Shown here: positions 46,178 through 55,853 of the stretch, in pieces
How the letters are laid out: every line of letters starts with the position of its first letter
Numbering within the stretch: position 1 is the first letter of the stretch
Assembly: GCF_023146395.1 (NCBI RefSeq)
Contig: NZ_JAGLCD010000004.1
Coordinates: 258,718 to 322,717, forward strand
Length of the DNA: 64,000 bases
Source: Aeromicrobium sp.
GTDB lineage: Bacteria; Actinomycetota; Actinomycetes; Propionibacteriales; Nocardioidaceae
Reading direction: 5' to 3'
Position numbers and translations under genes: made by a program
Notes under the pieces: generated by a model
Database searches by the model: none
What the model was told of the DNA's origin: nothing
What the model saw: the letters and a program-made list of their open reading frames with translations, nothing else

Positions 46178-47040
46178 CCTCTTCCATGACCGACTCTGCC
46201 GCCGAGTCGGCCGCCCCCGCCAAGGATCACGGCCGGGCCGGCCGCAACCTGCCGGCCGCGATCGGCGTCGGCGTCAGCCTCGGCCTCACGGTCGTCGCGT
46301 CGCTGTTCTTCGTCAAGGACCTGTTCGTCGCGGTCGTCGTGATCGCCCTGCTGATCGGCATGTGGGAGCTCACGCGGGCCTTCACCACGGCCTCCATCCG
46401 GGTGCCGATCCTGCCGGTCGCGGTGGGTGGCACGGCGATGCTGCTGTCGGCGTTCTACGCCGACATGGAGGCCACCGCCTTCGCGATGGCGCTGACCGTC
46501 ATCGCCACGCTCGTGTGGCGGCTCGCCGATGGCGCCGACGGCTTCGTCCGTGATGTCAGTGCCGGCCTGTTCGTGCTGGCCTACCTGCCGCTCATGGGGG
46601 TCTTCGTCCTGCTGATGCTGGACGAGTCGGACGGCCCGTGGCGCATCGTGGCGTTCATCGTGGCCACGATCGCCTCGGACACCGGGGGCTACATCGCCGG
46701 CGTCCTCTTCGGCAAGCACCCGATGGCCCCGACGATCAGCCCGAAGAAGTCGTGGGAGGGGTTCGCCGGATCCCTGCTGTTCGGCATCGGGGCCGGCGTC
46801 GCCGTGGTCGTGCTGGCGCTCGAGGGCGACTGGTGGGCCGGTGTCGTGCTGGGTGTGGCGAGCGTCGTGATGGCGACGCTGGGCGACCTCTCGGAGTCGC
46901 TCATCAAGCGCGACATCGGCATCAAGGACATGGGCGACCTGCTCCCGGGCCACGGGGGCCTGATGGACCGGCTCGACTCGCTCATCATGGTCGCGCCCGT
47001 CGCCTGGGTCGTGCTGCACTACCTCGTGCCCGTCGCCTGA
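46174..47040 (+). CDS. cdsA: Phosphatidate cytidylyltransferase (CDP-diacylglycerol synthase)
   Basis: Makes CDP-diacylglycerol from phosphatidate and CTP, the precursor of membrane phospholipids. The 288-residue protein has about seven to eight helices after a short polar N-terminus and the CdsA signature (SDTGGYIAG...TISPKKSWEG...GDLSESLIKRDIGIKDMGDLLPGHGGLMDRLDS). The GTG 46174 overlaps frr by 4 bp; the ATG at 46186 is a serious alternative. In related genomes rlmN follows directly; here an 8.9-kb module lies in between. Confidence 0.93.
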   Translation: MTSSMTDSAAESAAPAKDHGRAGRNLPAAIGVGVSLGLTVVASLFFVKDLFVAVVVIALLIGMWELTRAFTTASIRVPILPVAVGGTAMLLSAFYADMEATAFAMALTVIATLVWRLADGADGFVRDVSAGLFVLAYLPLMGVFVLLMLDESDGPWRIVAFIVATIASDTGGYIAGVLFGKHPMAPTISPKKSWEGFAGSLLFGIGAGVAVVVLALEGDWWAGVVLGVASVVMATLGDLSESLIKRDIGIKDMGDLLPGHGGLMDRLDSLIMVAPVAWVVLHYLVPVA

Positions 47041-47050
47041 CGGACCATCG

Positions 47051-47164
47051 CTGGTCGAGCGAGCCCGCCACCCTCCCGCTGGTCCAGCGAGCCCGTCACC
47101 CCCCCCCGCTGGTCGAGTGGGCCCGGCACCTTCCCGCTGGTCGAGTGGCTCGCCGAGGAACGAG
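47051..47164 (+). repeat. Four tandem copies of a ~28-bp CTGGTCGAG unit
   Basis: The unit starts at 47051, 47079, 47109 and 47137, with spacings of 28, 30 and 28 bp. The core is CGCTGGTCGAGCGAGCCCG with a few substitutions. The last copy merges into a longer palindromic element. It is noncoding and directly follows cdsA. Confidence 0.75.
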
Positions 47165-47287
47165 GCGGCCGTATCGAGACCCGGGTCGGGTGCTGGGTCT
47201 CGGTGGGGCGGGGCGGTCGCGAAGGCTGCGGTCGGCTGACCGGGTCTCGGTACGGGCGCTCGCAGAGCTCGCACCCACTCGACCACC
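47138..47287. repeat. Inverted REP-like pair (TGGTCGAG...CGAGACC)
   Basis: A left element starting TGGTCGAGTGG and ending GTATCGAGACC (47138-47181) is answered by a right element starting GGTCTCGGTAC (47243) and ending CCCACTCGACCA (47284). Between them lie about 60 bp of GC-rich sequence. Elements of this TGGTCGAG/CGAGACC type are scattered through many actinobacterial intergenic regions. Confidence 0.6.
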
Positions 47288-47400
47288 GGGTGGTGCTGCT
47301 CGGCGTGGTTGCTCCACCCCGACCACCGGGTGGTGCGGCCCGGCGTGGTTGCTCCTCCCCGACCACCGGGTGGTGCGGCCCGGCGTGGTTGCTCCGGCCC
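47281..47400 (+). repeat. Three exact-period 40-bp tandem repeats
   Basis: The unit begins GACCACCGGGTGGTGCGG at 47281, 47321 and 47361 with a period of exactly 40 bp; copies 2 and 3 are nearly identical. Each unit holds the palindrome ACCACC-G-GGTGGT. It ends 38 bp before the amidoligase gene, so it may be a multi-site binding region or hairpin array. Confidence 0.85.
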
Positions 47401-47438
47401 GACACGCGCCGGTAACGCGCGTCGTGCAGGGTGGTCAC

Positions 47439-50400
47439 ATGGCGATCAAGGTCGGGCTCGAGCACCGTACGACGTACACGTTCGACCGCCGGGTCCGGCT
47501 CAGCCCGCACGTCGTGCGTCTGCGGCCCGCGCCGCACTCGCGCACGCCGGTGGAGGCGTACTCGATGCGGGTCGAGCCGGCCGGCCACTTCGTGAACTGG
47601 CAGCAGGACCCGTTCGGCAACTGGCTGGCGCGCCTGGTGTTCCCCGAGCCGGTCGACCGCCTCGACATCACGGTCGGCCTGGTCGCCGACCTCACGGTCA
47701 TCAACCCCTTCGACTTCTTCGTCGAGGCGTACGCCGAACGGTTCCCGTTCAGCTACGAGCCGGGCCTGCGCGCCGACCTGGCGCCCTATCTCGCGCCGGT
47801 CGCCGAGGGGGCGGGCGAGGGGTCCGGCCCCCTCGTGTCCCAGTGGCGCGCAGCCCTGCCGGCACTGCCCGACGACGGGGTCCCGATCGTCGACTTCCTG
47901 GTCGGGCTGAATGCCGCGGTCCATCGCGACGTCGAGTACTCCGTGCGCATGGAGCCCGGGGTGCAGACCCCCGACACGACGCTCGAGCGAGCGATCGGGT
48001 CATGCCGGGACAGCGCCTGGCTGCTCGTCTCGCTGCTGCGTCAGTACGGCCTCGCGGCCCGCTTCGTCTCCGGCTACCTCGTGCAGCTGGCGACCGACCC
48101 CCTCCTGGCCGCCCAGGCCCTCGACGGGCCGACCGGCGCGACGGAGGACTTCACCGACCTGCACGCCTGGGCGGAGGTCTACGTCCCCGGCGCCGGCTGG
48201 ATCGGTCTCGACCCCACCTCGGCCCTGTTCGCCGGAGAGGGGCACATCCCGCTGTCGGCCACGCCCGATCCGGCGAGCGCCGCACCGATCACGGGCCTGA
48301 TGGAGCCGGCCGACGTCGACTTCTCGTTCTCGAACGTCGTGGCACGGGTGCACGAGGACCCGCGCGTCACGCTGCCGTACACCGACGAGGCCTGGGCCCG
48401 GGTCGACGCGCTCGGCGAGGAGGTCGACGCCCGCCTCGTCGCCGACGACGTGCGCCTGACGATGGGTGGCGAGCCCACGTTCGTCTCGATCGACGACGCC
48501 ACCTCGCCGGAGTGGACCACGGCCGCCGACGGCGAGGACAAGCGCCGGCTCGCGGGGGAGCTCGCCCGGCGCCTGCGCGAGATCTACGCCGGCGGCGGAC
48601 TGGTGCACCGCGGCCAGGGCAAGTGGTATCCGGGAGAGCCGCTCCCGCGGTGGCAGGTCGCGCTGCAGTGGCGCACCGACGGCGAGACGCTCTGGTCGCG
48701 GCCCGAGCTGCTCGCCGACCCTTGGAACGCCGATGAGGCGCTGACGGACGCGCCGGCTCGGGCCGAGCGGCTCGCCAAGGCCTTCGCCGCCGCGCTGGGA
48801 CTCGACGACGACCGCGTCCTCGCGGCGTGGGAGGACCCGCTCGTGCCGTTCGCCGCAGCCCTGCGGCGACCTGACGGCGACGCGCCGGAGGACCTACCGG
48901 AACGGATCGACCCGGCCTGGGCCGAGGCCCTGGACGCCGGGATCGGCGAGCCGACGGGCTGGGTCCTGCCGGTCGTGACGGGGGAGACCTGGTCGAGCCC
49001 GCGGTGGACCTTCCGCCGCGGTCGTCTGGTCCTCGCTCCGGGGGACTCGCCCGTGGGGCTGCGGCTGCCGCTCGACTCGATCTCGTGGTCGGAGCCGGAG
49101 CCCTCGGGCGATCCGTCCTACCTGGAGTCCGGGCCCCCGCTGAAGCCCGTCCTGCCGAGCGTCCTGACGATCGAGCCGCACGATGCTCCGCCGACGGCCC
49201 TGGCCGTCGAGGCGCGCGACGGCTTCGTGTTCGTGTTCCTGCCACCGACGGAGCGTCTGGACGACTACGTCACGCTCGTCACGACCCTCGAGAAGGTCGC
49301 CGCCGAGATCGACACACCGGTCGTGGTCGAGGGCTATGCCCCGCCGCCGGACTCCCGACTCACGCAGCTCGTCGTGACCCCCGATCCCGGCGTCATCGAG
49401 GTCAATCTGCAGCCCACCCGTACGTGGGGCGAGCTCCGTGACCTGACCGACACGCTGTACGCGGCCGCGCGCCAGACGCGTCTGGGCACCGAGAAGTTCG
49501 ACCTCGACGGATCGCACACCGGCACCGGTGGCGGCAACCACATCACGCTCGGAGGACCGACCCCCGCGGACTCACCACTCCTGCGTCGTCCTGACCTGCT
49601 GGGCAGCCTGATCCGCTACTGGCAGCGCCACCCGTCGCTGTCGTACCTGTTCTCGGGCCGCTTCATCGGCCCCACCAGCCAGGCCCCGCGTTTCGACGAG
49701 GGACGCCCCGAGGCGGTGTACGAGATGGACATCGCGCTCGCCGAGCTCGCACGGCTCGCGGACCAGACGCAGCTGGCCCCGGGAGACGACCGCGAGGAGG
49801 GAGCCGAGGGTGACGGGGACCTCCCGGGGCGCCCGTGGCTCGTCGACCGGGTCCTGCGCCACCTGCTGACCGATCTCACCGGCAACACCCACCGCGCCGA
49901 GTTCTGCATCGACAAGCTCTACAGCCCCGACTCCTCGCGCGGCCGTCTCGGCCTCCTGGAGCTGCGCGGCTTCGAGATGCCCCCTCATCCGCAGATGGCG
50001 ATGGTGCAGGCGTTGCTCGTGCGCTCGCTGGTGTCGATGTTCTGGCGCACGCCCAGCCGCGACTCCCTCGTGCGCTGGGGCACGTCCCTGCACGAGGACT
50101 TTCTGCTCCCGCAGGGCGTCGCGAGCGACATCGGCCAGGTCGTGGCCGATCTGCGGGAGGCCGGCATCGCCTTCGAGCAGAGCTGGCTCGACCCGTTCGT
50201 GGAGTTCCGCTTCCCGCGGCTGGGGCGCACGCTGGTGGAGGCGCGTGGCGCCCTGGTCGAGATCGAGCTGCGTGCCGCGATCGAGCCGTGGCACGTCCTG
50301 GGGGAGGAGGCGACGGGCAGTGGCACCGCCCGGTACGTCGACTCCTCGGTCGAGCGACTCCAGGTCCTGGTGCGGGGAGTCGACCCGCGCAAGCACCTCG

Positions 50401-50813
50401 TCACGTGCCAAGGTGTCCCCGTGCCCCTGACGTCGACCGGGACCCCCGGCGAGTACTACGCCGGTGTCCGCTACCGCGCGTGGCAGCCATGGTCTGCGCT
50501 GCACCCGACGATCGAGGTGCACGCCCCGCTGCGGTTCGACCTCGTCGACGCCGAGGCGCAGGTCTCGCTCGGCGGGTGCACGTACCACGTCGTGCACCCG
50601 GGCGGGCGGAACTACGAGCACGCACCGGTCAACGCCGCCTCGGCCGAGGCGCGGCGCGCGAGCCGCTTCGAGCCCTTCGGGCACACCCCGGGCCGGGTCG
50701 ACGTCGCGGCCGCCCGTGAGCGCGGCGCCCGGGCCATGGCACCGGAGTACCCACGCACGTTGGACCTGCGCCGAGCCCCGGGGGCACCGGACGCGGGTCG
50801 GGGGCTCGGCTGA
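47439..50813 (+). CDS. Transglutaminase-like / DUF2126 putative amidoligase
   Basis: A 1124-residue two-part protein. The N-terminal third is a bacterial transglutaminase-like domain with a full Cys-His-Asp triad: C189 (GSCRDSAW), H242 (DLHAWAEVY) and D258 (GLDPTS). The rest is DUF2126, classified in Pfam as a putative amidoligase, with the motifs [34 protein letters not shown] and HTAEFC-like [11 protein letters not shown]. The layout matches Mycobacterium tuberculosis Rv2566. Together with the downstream genes it likely forms or breaks peptide-type bonds; the substrate is unknown. I chose ATG 47439 behind AGGGTGG; the open frame upstream runs through cdsA and the repeats. The next gene starts 3 bp after its stop. 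Confidence 0.88.
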   Translation: MAIKVGLEHRTTYTFDRRVRLSPHVVRLRPAPHSRTPVEAYSMRVEPAGHFVNWQQDPFGNWLARLVFPEPVDRLDITVGLVADLTVINPFDFFVEAYAERFPFSYEPGLRADLAPYLAPVAEGAGEGSGPLVSQWRAALPALPDDGVPIVDFLVGLNAAVHRDVEYSVRMEPGVQTPDTTLERAIGSCRDSAWLLVSLLRQYGLAARFVSGYLVQLATDPLLAAQALDGPTGATEDFTDLHAWAEVYVPGAGWIGLDPTSALFAGEGHIPLSATPDPASAAPITGLMEPADVDFSFSNVVARVHEDPRVTLPYTDEAWARVDALGEEVDARLVADDVRLTMGGEPTFVSIDDATSPEWTTAADGEDKRRLAGELARRLREIYAGGGLVHRGQGKWYPGEPLPRWQVALQWRTDGETLWSRPELLADPWNADEALTDAPARAERLAKAFAAALGLDDDRVLAAWEDPLVPFAAALRRPDGDAPEDLPERIDPAWAEALDAGIGEPTGWVLPVVTGETWSSPRWTFRRGRLVLAPGDSPVGLRLPLDSISWSEPEPSGDPSYLESGPPLKPVLPSVLTIEPHDAPPTALAVEARDGFVFVFLPPTERLDDYVTLVTTLEKVAAEIDTPVVVEGYAPPPDSRLTQLVVTPDPGVIEVNLQPTRTWGELRDLTDTLYAAARQTRLGTEKFDLDGSHTGTGGGNHITLGGPTPADSPLLRRPDLLGSLIRYWQRHPSLSYLFSGRFIGPTSQAPRFDEGRPEAVYEMDIALAELARLADQTQLAPGDDREEGAEGDGDLPGRPWLVDRVLRHLLTDLTGNTHRAEFCIDKLYSPDSSRGRLGLLELRGFEMPPHPQMAMVQALLVRSLVSMFWRTPSRDSLVRWGTSLHEDFLLPQGVASDIGQVVADLREAGIAFEQSWLDPFVEFRFPRLGRTLVEARGALVEIELRAAIEPWHVLGEEATGSGTARYVDSSVERLQVLVRGVDPRKHLVTCQGVPVPLTSTGTPGEYYAGVRYRAWQPWSALHPTIEVHAPLRFDLVDAEAQVSLGGCTYHVVHPGGRNYEHAPVNAASAEARRASRFEPFGHTPGRVDVAAARERGARAMAPEYPRTLDLRRAPGAPDAGRGLG

Positions 50814-50815
50814 CG

Positions 50816-53284
50816 GTGCTGCAGGACTACTCGACGGCCGTCGCGCAGCCGACGCTGTCGCCCGAGCCCACCCGGTACGACGAGGTCGTGGCGCCCGACG
50901 GCTCGCTGCGCCCTGCCTGGAAGGCGCTCGCCAGCTCCGCGATCGGGCTGACCCACGAGGAGCTGCAACGCATCAGCGGCGACATCGTCCGGTTCCTGAG
51001 CGACGACGGCGTGCGGTACTCGCGGCCGGGCGAGTCGCCCTCGTGGTGGCGTCTCGACCCGGTCCCGATCGTCGTGTCGGCGCAGGAGTGGGCCCCGCTG
51101 GAGGTCGGTCTGGCTCAACGGGCCGAGCTGCTCAACGCGGTGCTCGTCGACCTCTACGGACCTCAGACGCTGCTGTCGTCCGGTGTCGTGCCGCCGGAGG
51201 TCGTGCTCGGCCACTCCGGCTTCCTGCGCGTCCTGCGGGGCAGCGCCCGGGAGCCGCACCCGCTGCTGATCACCGCGAGCGACGTGACCCGCACCGCCAC
51301 GGGTGACTGGCAGGTGCTCGCCGATCGCACCGGCGCTCCGTCCGGCATCGGGTACGCGATGGAGAACCGGCGCGTGATCAGCCGCGTCGTGCCGGAGCTG
51401 TACCGCGGTGCCTCCCTGCACCGGGTCGCGCCGTTCTTCCAGGCGGTGCGTGCGGCGATGATCGACGCGGCACCGGGGGAGACGAGCGATCCCCGGGTCG
51501 TGCTGCTCTCGCCGGGACCTCAGTCCGAGACCGCCTACGACCAGGCGTTCGTCGCGTCGAGCCTGGGCTTCCCGCTCGTGCAGGGCAGTGACCTGGTGGT
51601 GCGCGACGGCATCGTGTGGCTCCGGGCCTACGGGCGCCTGGAGCGCGTCGACGTCATCGTGCGGCGCGTCGACGCGAGCTTCAGCGATCCGCTCGAGCTG
51701 CGCGGCGACTCCCAGCTGGGGGTCACGGGTCTGGTCGAGGCCGTGCGCCGCGGCACCGTCACGGTCGTCAACGGACTCGGGTCCGGCGTCGTCGAGAACC
51801 TCGGGCTCGCGCCGTTCCTGGACCGCGCCTGCGAGGTGCTGCTCGACGAGCCCCTGCGGCTGCCGTCGATCCGGTCCTACTGGCTCGGCGACCCGGCCGA
51901 GCTGGAGCTCGTGCGGGCCCGCGCCGACGAGCTGACGATCCGCACGATCGACCGCTCGCCGCTCCCGGCCGACCTCGATCCCGAACGGCTCCTGGAGCTC
52001 GTCGACGCCGAGCCGCACCGCTTCGTGGCGCAGGAGCGGCCCCACCACTCCCAGACCGCGGCACTCGGTCCGCTCGGGGTCCGGCCCGAGCCGGTCGTGA
52101 TCCGCACCTTCAGCGTGCGGTACGGCTCGGCCTACCGCACGCTCCTGGGCGGACTGGGATCGATCATGGAGACCGGACGCGTCCCGCGGAGCAAGGACGT
52201 CTGGGTGCTCAAGGAGCGGCCCGACGAGCCCGACCAGCGCCTGCTCGAGGTCCTGCCGATGACCACCGTGCGAGCGCCGGCGGCGATGGTGCCGCGCGTG
52301 CTCGAGGACATGTTCTGGTTCGGCCGCTACGCCGAGCGGGCCGAGGACACCCTGCGTCTGGTGATCGCGGCGCACGGGCTGGCCCAGGACTTCCGGTACC
52401 GGCCGTGGTCGGCCGGAGGTCAGACGCTGCAGGTCCTGGTGCGCAAGCTGCACGACCTCAGCCCCGGGCCTGACGGTCCACCCGACGCGGGGACCCTTGA
52501 CGGCGCGGCCTACGACGACGAGCTGCGCTCGGTCCTGCTCGATCCGTTCCGCCCTGGGTCGGTCGCGCAGTCCATCGGCTCCCTGCGCGACGCCGCCCAG
52601 GCGGTGCGGGACCAGCTCTCGCCCGACGTCTGGCGGGTCTTCGGTGCGATCGACCGCGCGTCGGGGGTCCTGGCCGACTCGCGCCTGAGCCTGCAGGTCA
52701 ACGACTCCGCCGGGCGCATGCTGACGGCGATCTCGGCGCTGCACGGCGTGACCGACTCGATGATGCGCGACGACGGGTGGCGCATGATCGTGCTGGGGCG
52801 GGCCGTGGAGCGGTGCCAGCAGGTCGTCCGCCTGGTCGACGGCACCGTCACGACACGGCGCGGCATCGACGTCGACCGCGACGTCCTGACCTCGGTCCTA
52901 GGCATCGCCGAGAGCGCCGTGACGCACCGCCGTCGCTATCGCGGGTACGTGCGGCCCGCCGGCGTCGTCGAGCTCTTGATGTTCGATGCCGACAACCCGC
53001 GATCGGTCGCGTTCAACCTGGAGCGGATCGCCGACGCGCTGCACGGGCTGCCGGCCTCGACCGGGTCCACCCGACCGGAGCGGCTGCTGGCCGACCTGCG
53101 GATCGAGCTCGAGGGGGTCGACCTCGCCCGGCTCGTGGCGATCGAGGGGGAGCGGCGGCCGTACCTGGAGCAGACCCTCGGCGCGGTCCGCGGGCTCCTC
53201 ACCCGCTTCGCCGACGCCGTCGTCGAGGTCCACCTGGCACCGGCGCCGACCCCGCGCTCGTTCGACCTGACGGGCTCGGCGTGA
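50816..53284 (+). CDS. Circularly permuted ATP-grasp protein fused to an alpha-E domain
   Basis: An 822-residue fusion. Residues about 1-480 are a circularly permuted type 2 ATP-grasp domain (DUF404/DUF407; YDEVVAPDGSLRPAWKAL, LLSPGPQSETAYDQAF, VVNGLGSGVVENL, SIRSYWLGD). Residues about 495-810 are an all-helical alpha-E (DUF403) domain (MFWFGRYAERAEDTLRLV, DDGWRMIVLGRAVERC, NPRSVAFNLERI). In many bacteria these are two separate genes; the fusion resembles M. tuberculosis Rv2567. The ATP-grasp part probably forms an amide bond on a peptide or amino-acid substrate. GTG start, 2 bp after the DUF2126 gene. Confidence 0.9.
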   Translation: MLQDYSTAVAQPTLSPEPTRYDEVVAPDGSLRPAWKALASSAIGLTHEELQRISGDIVRFLSDDGVRYSRPGESPSWWRLDPVPIVVSAQEWAPLEVGLAQRAELLNAVLVDLYGPQTLLSSGVVPPEVVLGHSGFLRVLRGSAREPHPLLITASDVTRTATGDWQVLADRTGAPSGIGYAMENRRVISRVVPELYRGASLHRVAPFFQAVRAAMIDAAPGETSDPRVVLLSPGPQSETAYDQAFVASSLGFPLVQGSDLVVRDGIVWLRAYGRLERVDVIVRRVDASFSDPLELRGDSQLGVTGLVEAVRRGTVTVVNGLGSGVVENLGLAPFLDRACEVLLDEPLRLPSIRSYWLGDPAELELVRARADELTIRTIDRSPLPADLDPERLLELVDAEPHRFVAQERPHHSQTAALGPLGVRPEPVVIRTFSVRYGSAYRTLLGGLGSIMETGRVPRSKDVWVLKERPDEPDQRLLEVLPMTTVRAPAAMVPRVLEDMFWFGRYAERAEDTLRLVIAAHGLAQDFRYRPWSAGGQTLQVLVRKLHDLSPGPDGPPDAGTLDGAAYDDELRSVLLDPFRPGSVAQSIGSLRDAAQAVRDQLSPDVWRVFGAIDRASGVLADSRLSLQVNDSAGRMLTAISALHGVTDSMMRDDGWRMIVLGRAVERCQQVVRLVDGTVTTRRGIDVDRDVLTSVLGIAESAVTHRRRYRGYVRPAGVVELLMFDADNPRSVAFNLERIADALHGLPASTGSTRPERLLADLRIELEGVDLARLVAIEGERRPYLEQTLGAVRGLLTRFADAVVEVHLAPAPTPRSFDLTGSA

Positions 53285-53294
53285 GGTGGCAGCG

Positions 53295-54167
53295 ATGAGG
53301 TACCGGGTCCGGCACACCACGACCTACACCTACGACGAGGACGTCACTGACAGCTACGGCATCGCCCACGTGACGCCGCGGGAGCTGCCCTGGCAGCGGG
53401 TCGGCGCGCACGAGGTCGTCGTCGACCCGGTCGCCACCGACCTGCGGGCCACGGTCGACCACTTCGGCAACACGCGCACGTACTTCCAGGTCGACCAGCG
53501 CCACCGGGTGCTGCGCGTCGAGGCTCGCTCGGACGTCGAGGTGCTGCCGGAGGTGCGCGATGGCGGTGCGGACGCCCAGCCGTGGGAGCTGTGTCGGCCC
53601 CGTCACCGCGTCGACGTGGACGACGCGTGGTCGGCGCGGGAGCTGGCCCTGCGGTCCGAACTGGTCCCGCACACGCCCACCGCGTTCGCCTACGCCCGGG
53701 AGTCGCTCCTGCCCGGGCGCCCGATCGCGGAGGCGGCGCTCGATCTCGTGCACCGGATCCACCGGGACTTCGAGTACGAGCAGGGGGCGACGACGGTGAC
53801 CAGCACGATCGACGACCTGTTCGAGACGCGGGCCGGCGTCTGCCAGGACTTCGCCCACCTGACGCTCGCGTGCCTGCGGTCCCACGGGCTCGCCGCGCGC
53901 TACGTCAGCGGCTACCTCGCGACCGACCCGCCACCGGGTCGCGACCGCGTGGTCGGTGCCGATGCCTCGCACGCCTGGGCCGCGGTCTGGGTCCCGGGTG
54001 GCACGTGGCTGGCGATCGACCCGACGAACGACCAGTGCGCCGGGCAGCGGTACGTCACGACCGCGTGGGGTCGCGACTACGCCGACGTCCCACCGGTCAA
54101 GGGCGTCATCTACAGCGAGGCCTCGACGTCGCTGCTGGACGTCGAGGTCGACGTCGCGCCGGTCTGA
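53295..54167 (+). CDS. Transglutaminase-family protein (DUF2126 cluster partner)
   Basis: A 290-residue protein with the bacterial transglutaminase N-terminal beta domain (RYRVRHTTTYTYDEDVTDSYGIAHVTPR) and a catalytic core with C183 (AGVCQDFAHL), H226 (ASHAWAAVWV) and D242 (AIDPTN). Such enzymes act as cysteine amidases, peptidases or cross-linkers. I prefer ATG 53295, with GAGG upstream, over GTG 53286. It follows the ATP-grasp/alpha-E gene after 10 bp and corresponds to Rv2569c of M. tuberculosis. It probably processes the product of the upstream ligases. Confidence 0.9.
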   Translation: MRYRVRHTTTYTYDEDVTDSYGIAHVTPRELPWQRVGAHEVVVDPVATDLRATVDHFGNTRTYFQVDQRHRVLRVEARSDVEVLPEVRDGGADAQPWELCRPRHRVDVDDAWSARELALRSELVPHTPTAFAYARESLLPGRPIAEAALDLVHRIHRDFEYEQGATTVTSTIDDLFETRAGVCQDFAHLTLACLRSHGLAARYVSGYLATDPPPGRDRVVGADASHAWAAVWVPGGTWLAIDPTNDQCAGQRYVTTAWGRDYADVPPVKGVIYSEASTSLLDVEVDVAPV

Positions 54168-54244
54168 CGGGCCTGAAGGGTCTGGCGGGTCTGATGGCGT
54201 CGTGGGAGCGTGACCGTCCCACGGCTCGGGGCGGATCTGCCAGC

Positions 54245-54808
54245 ATGGTCGGCATGCAGGAGGTCGGGTCGTCCGTCGCGTCGAGGTACTGGAAGCACCT
54301 CACGGCGCTGGCGGGGCTGGCCATCATCGTGCTCGGGATGGTGCTCGGGCTCGTCGCCGGCATCGCGAGCCGTGACGGTGGCCGTGACGATGGCGGGCAG
54401 GTCCCCCTGGGGGTGCCTGACCCGACGGAGGTCGTGCTCGCGTGGGACCGGTCGTTCCGCGATGCCGACTGCACCACGTTCCAGGAGACGACGACTGCCG
54501 ACTTCCGCGCCGCCTACGGCCAGGCCGAGGCCGACTACTCGACCTGCGCGGGCTTTCGCGAGGGCCTCGAGGAGATCCAGGTCGGCAAGCCCCGCGACTT
54601 CTGGCGCACCTACCGCATCGAGGTGACTCACGTCTCGGTCGACGGATCGCGGGCCCGGATCGAGACCGAGGAGTCGTGGGAGTACCTCGAACGCGGTGAG
54701 GTCGAGCAGGCGTCCGACACGTACACCTACGACCTGGTGCTGGTCGACGGCTCGTGGCTCATCGACGACGCGAGCTTCCTCTACGACGGGGCCGAGACGC
54801 CGGTCTGA
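54245..54808 (+). CDS. Membrane-anchored protein with NTF2-like extracellular domain
   Basis: A 187-residue protein that I cannot assign to a named family. A hydrophobic anchor at about residues 22-42 is followed by a Gly/Asp-rich linker and a polar domain of about 130 residues. That domain has an alpha/beta pattern ending LVDGSWLIDDASFLYDG, as in NTF2/SnoaL-like folds, and two Cys residues (DADCTTF, STCAGF) that could form a disulfide outside the cell. Starts at 54194, 54245 and 54254 are all in frame; 54245 is a compromise and none has a good ribosome-binding site. A 7-bp hairpin (54201-54223) separates it from the transglutaminase gene. It sits inside the amidoligase cluster. Confidence 0.6.
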   Translation: MVGMQEVGSSVASRYWKHLTALAGLAIIVLGMVLGLVAGIASRDGGRDDGGQVPLGVPDPTEVVLAWDRSFRDADCTTFQETTTADFRAAYGQAEADYSTCAGFREGLEEIQVGKPRDFWRTYRIEVTHVSVDGSRARIETEESWEYLERGEVEQASDTYTYDLVLVDGSWLIDDASFLYDGAETPV

Positions 54809-54859
54809 CGGGCCGCCGGCTCGGCGCGCGGCCCGCACGCCCAGCCGCCACACTGGGGC

Positions 54860-55846
54860 GTGCGCAACTTCAGCTGCTCGACCTGTGACAACCGGCTCTA
54901 CCTCGAGAACAGTGTCTGCGTCGTCTGCGGATCCTCGCTCGGGTACTGGCGGGAGACCGCCGATGTCGTGGTCGTGGACGACGAGGGCGCCTTCGTCGCC
55001 CCGGACGGCCTGGTGTGGCACGTGTGCCCCAATCTCAACCTGTCCGGGTGCACCTGGTTGACCCGGATCGAGGGTGAGCCCTGCGAGTCGTGCCAGCTCA
55101 CCCGCACCCGGCCCGCCGACGACGACCCGGTCGGCCTGGCCCAGCTGCCGGTCGCGGAGGCGGCCAAGCGTCATCTGCTGGTCGAGCTGACCCGTCTGGG
55201 GTTCGGCTGGGTCACGCGCGAGGAAGACCCGGAGCAGGGTCTGTGCTTCGACCTGCTCTCGAGCGTCGAGGAGAACGTCGTGATCGGCCACGAGGACGGC
55301 CTCATCACGATCGACCTGGCCGAGGGCGACGACGCCCACCGCGCGAAGGTGCAGGCCGAGCTCGCCGAGCCCTATCGGACGATGCTGGGCCACCTGCGGC
55401 ACGAGGTGGGCCACTACATGGAGGCCCAGCACGTGCGCGGCGACCTCATCGGGCAGGCGCGCGAGCTGTTCGGCAACGAGGAGATCTCCTACGCCGACGA
55501 GATCGAGCGGCACTACAACGACGGACCTCCCGCCGACTGGGCGGACAGCTACATCAGCACCTACGCCACGATGCACCCGTTCGAGGACTTCGCGGAGACC
55601 TTCGCCCACCTGCTCCACATCCAGGACACGGTCGACACGGCTCGCTGGAACGGGCTCATGACGGTCGATCCGGACGCCTTCAGCATCTTCAGCGACCTCG
55701 TGACGGGTGTCTGGATCCCCCTCTCGACCGCGCTGAACCAGATCAATCGGAGCATGGGCGCCGACGACCTCTACCCGTTCGTCATCCCGCCCAAGGTCCT
55801 GGCCAAGCTCGACTTCATCGACTCGCTGCGGGTGCGTCCCGCCTGA
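54860..55846 (+). CDS. Zinc-ribbon metallopeptidase (putative zincin, DUF2248/Peptidase_Mx-like)
   Basis: A 328-residue protein. The N-terminus is a zinc ribbon (CSTC near residue 6, CVVCG near residue 21) followed by a second Cys cluster. The central motif H181-E-V-G-H185 is a zincin HExxH site, with downstream Glu/Asp-rich HPFEDFAETFAHLLH likely giving the third ligand. It matches the family of M. tuberculosis Rv2568c, which occurs with the transglutaminase and ATP-grasp genes. It could cut proteins tagged or trimmed by that system. GTG start at 54860, 51 bp after the preceding stop. Confidence 0.82.
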   Translation: MRNFSCSTCDNRLYLENSVCVVCGSSLGYWRETADVVVVDDEGAFVAPDGLVWHVCPNLNLSGCTWLTRIEGEPCESCQLTRTRPADDDPVGLAQLPVAEAAKRHLLVELTRLGFGWVTREEDPEQGLCFDLLSSVEENVVIGHEDGLITIDLAEGDDAHRAKVQAELAEPYRTMLGHLRHEVGHYMEAQHVRGDLIGQARELFGNEEISYADEIERHYNDGPPADWADSYISTYATMHPFEDFAETFAHLLHIQDTVDTARWNGLMTVDPDAFSIFSDLVTGVWIPLSTALNQINRSMGADDLYPFVIPPKVLAKLDFIDSLRVRPA

Positions 55847-55853
55847 TCGGCCA

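Noticed and set aside
47051..47400. CRISPR-like array
   Set aside because: The repeats are directly tandem with no unique spacers, and no cas genes are present.
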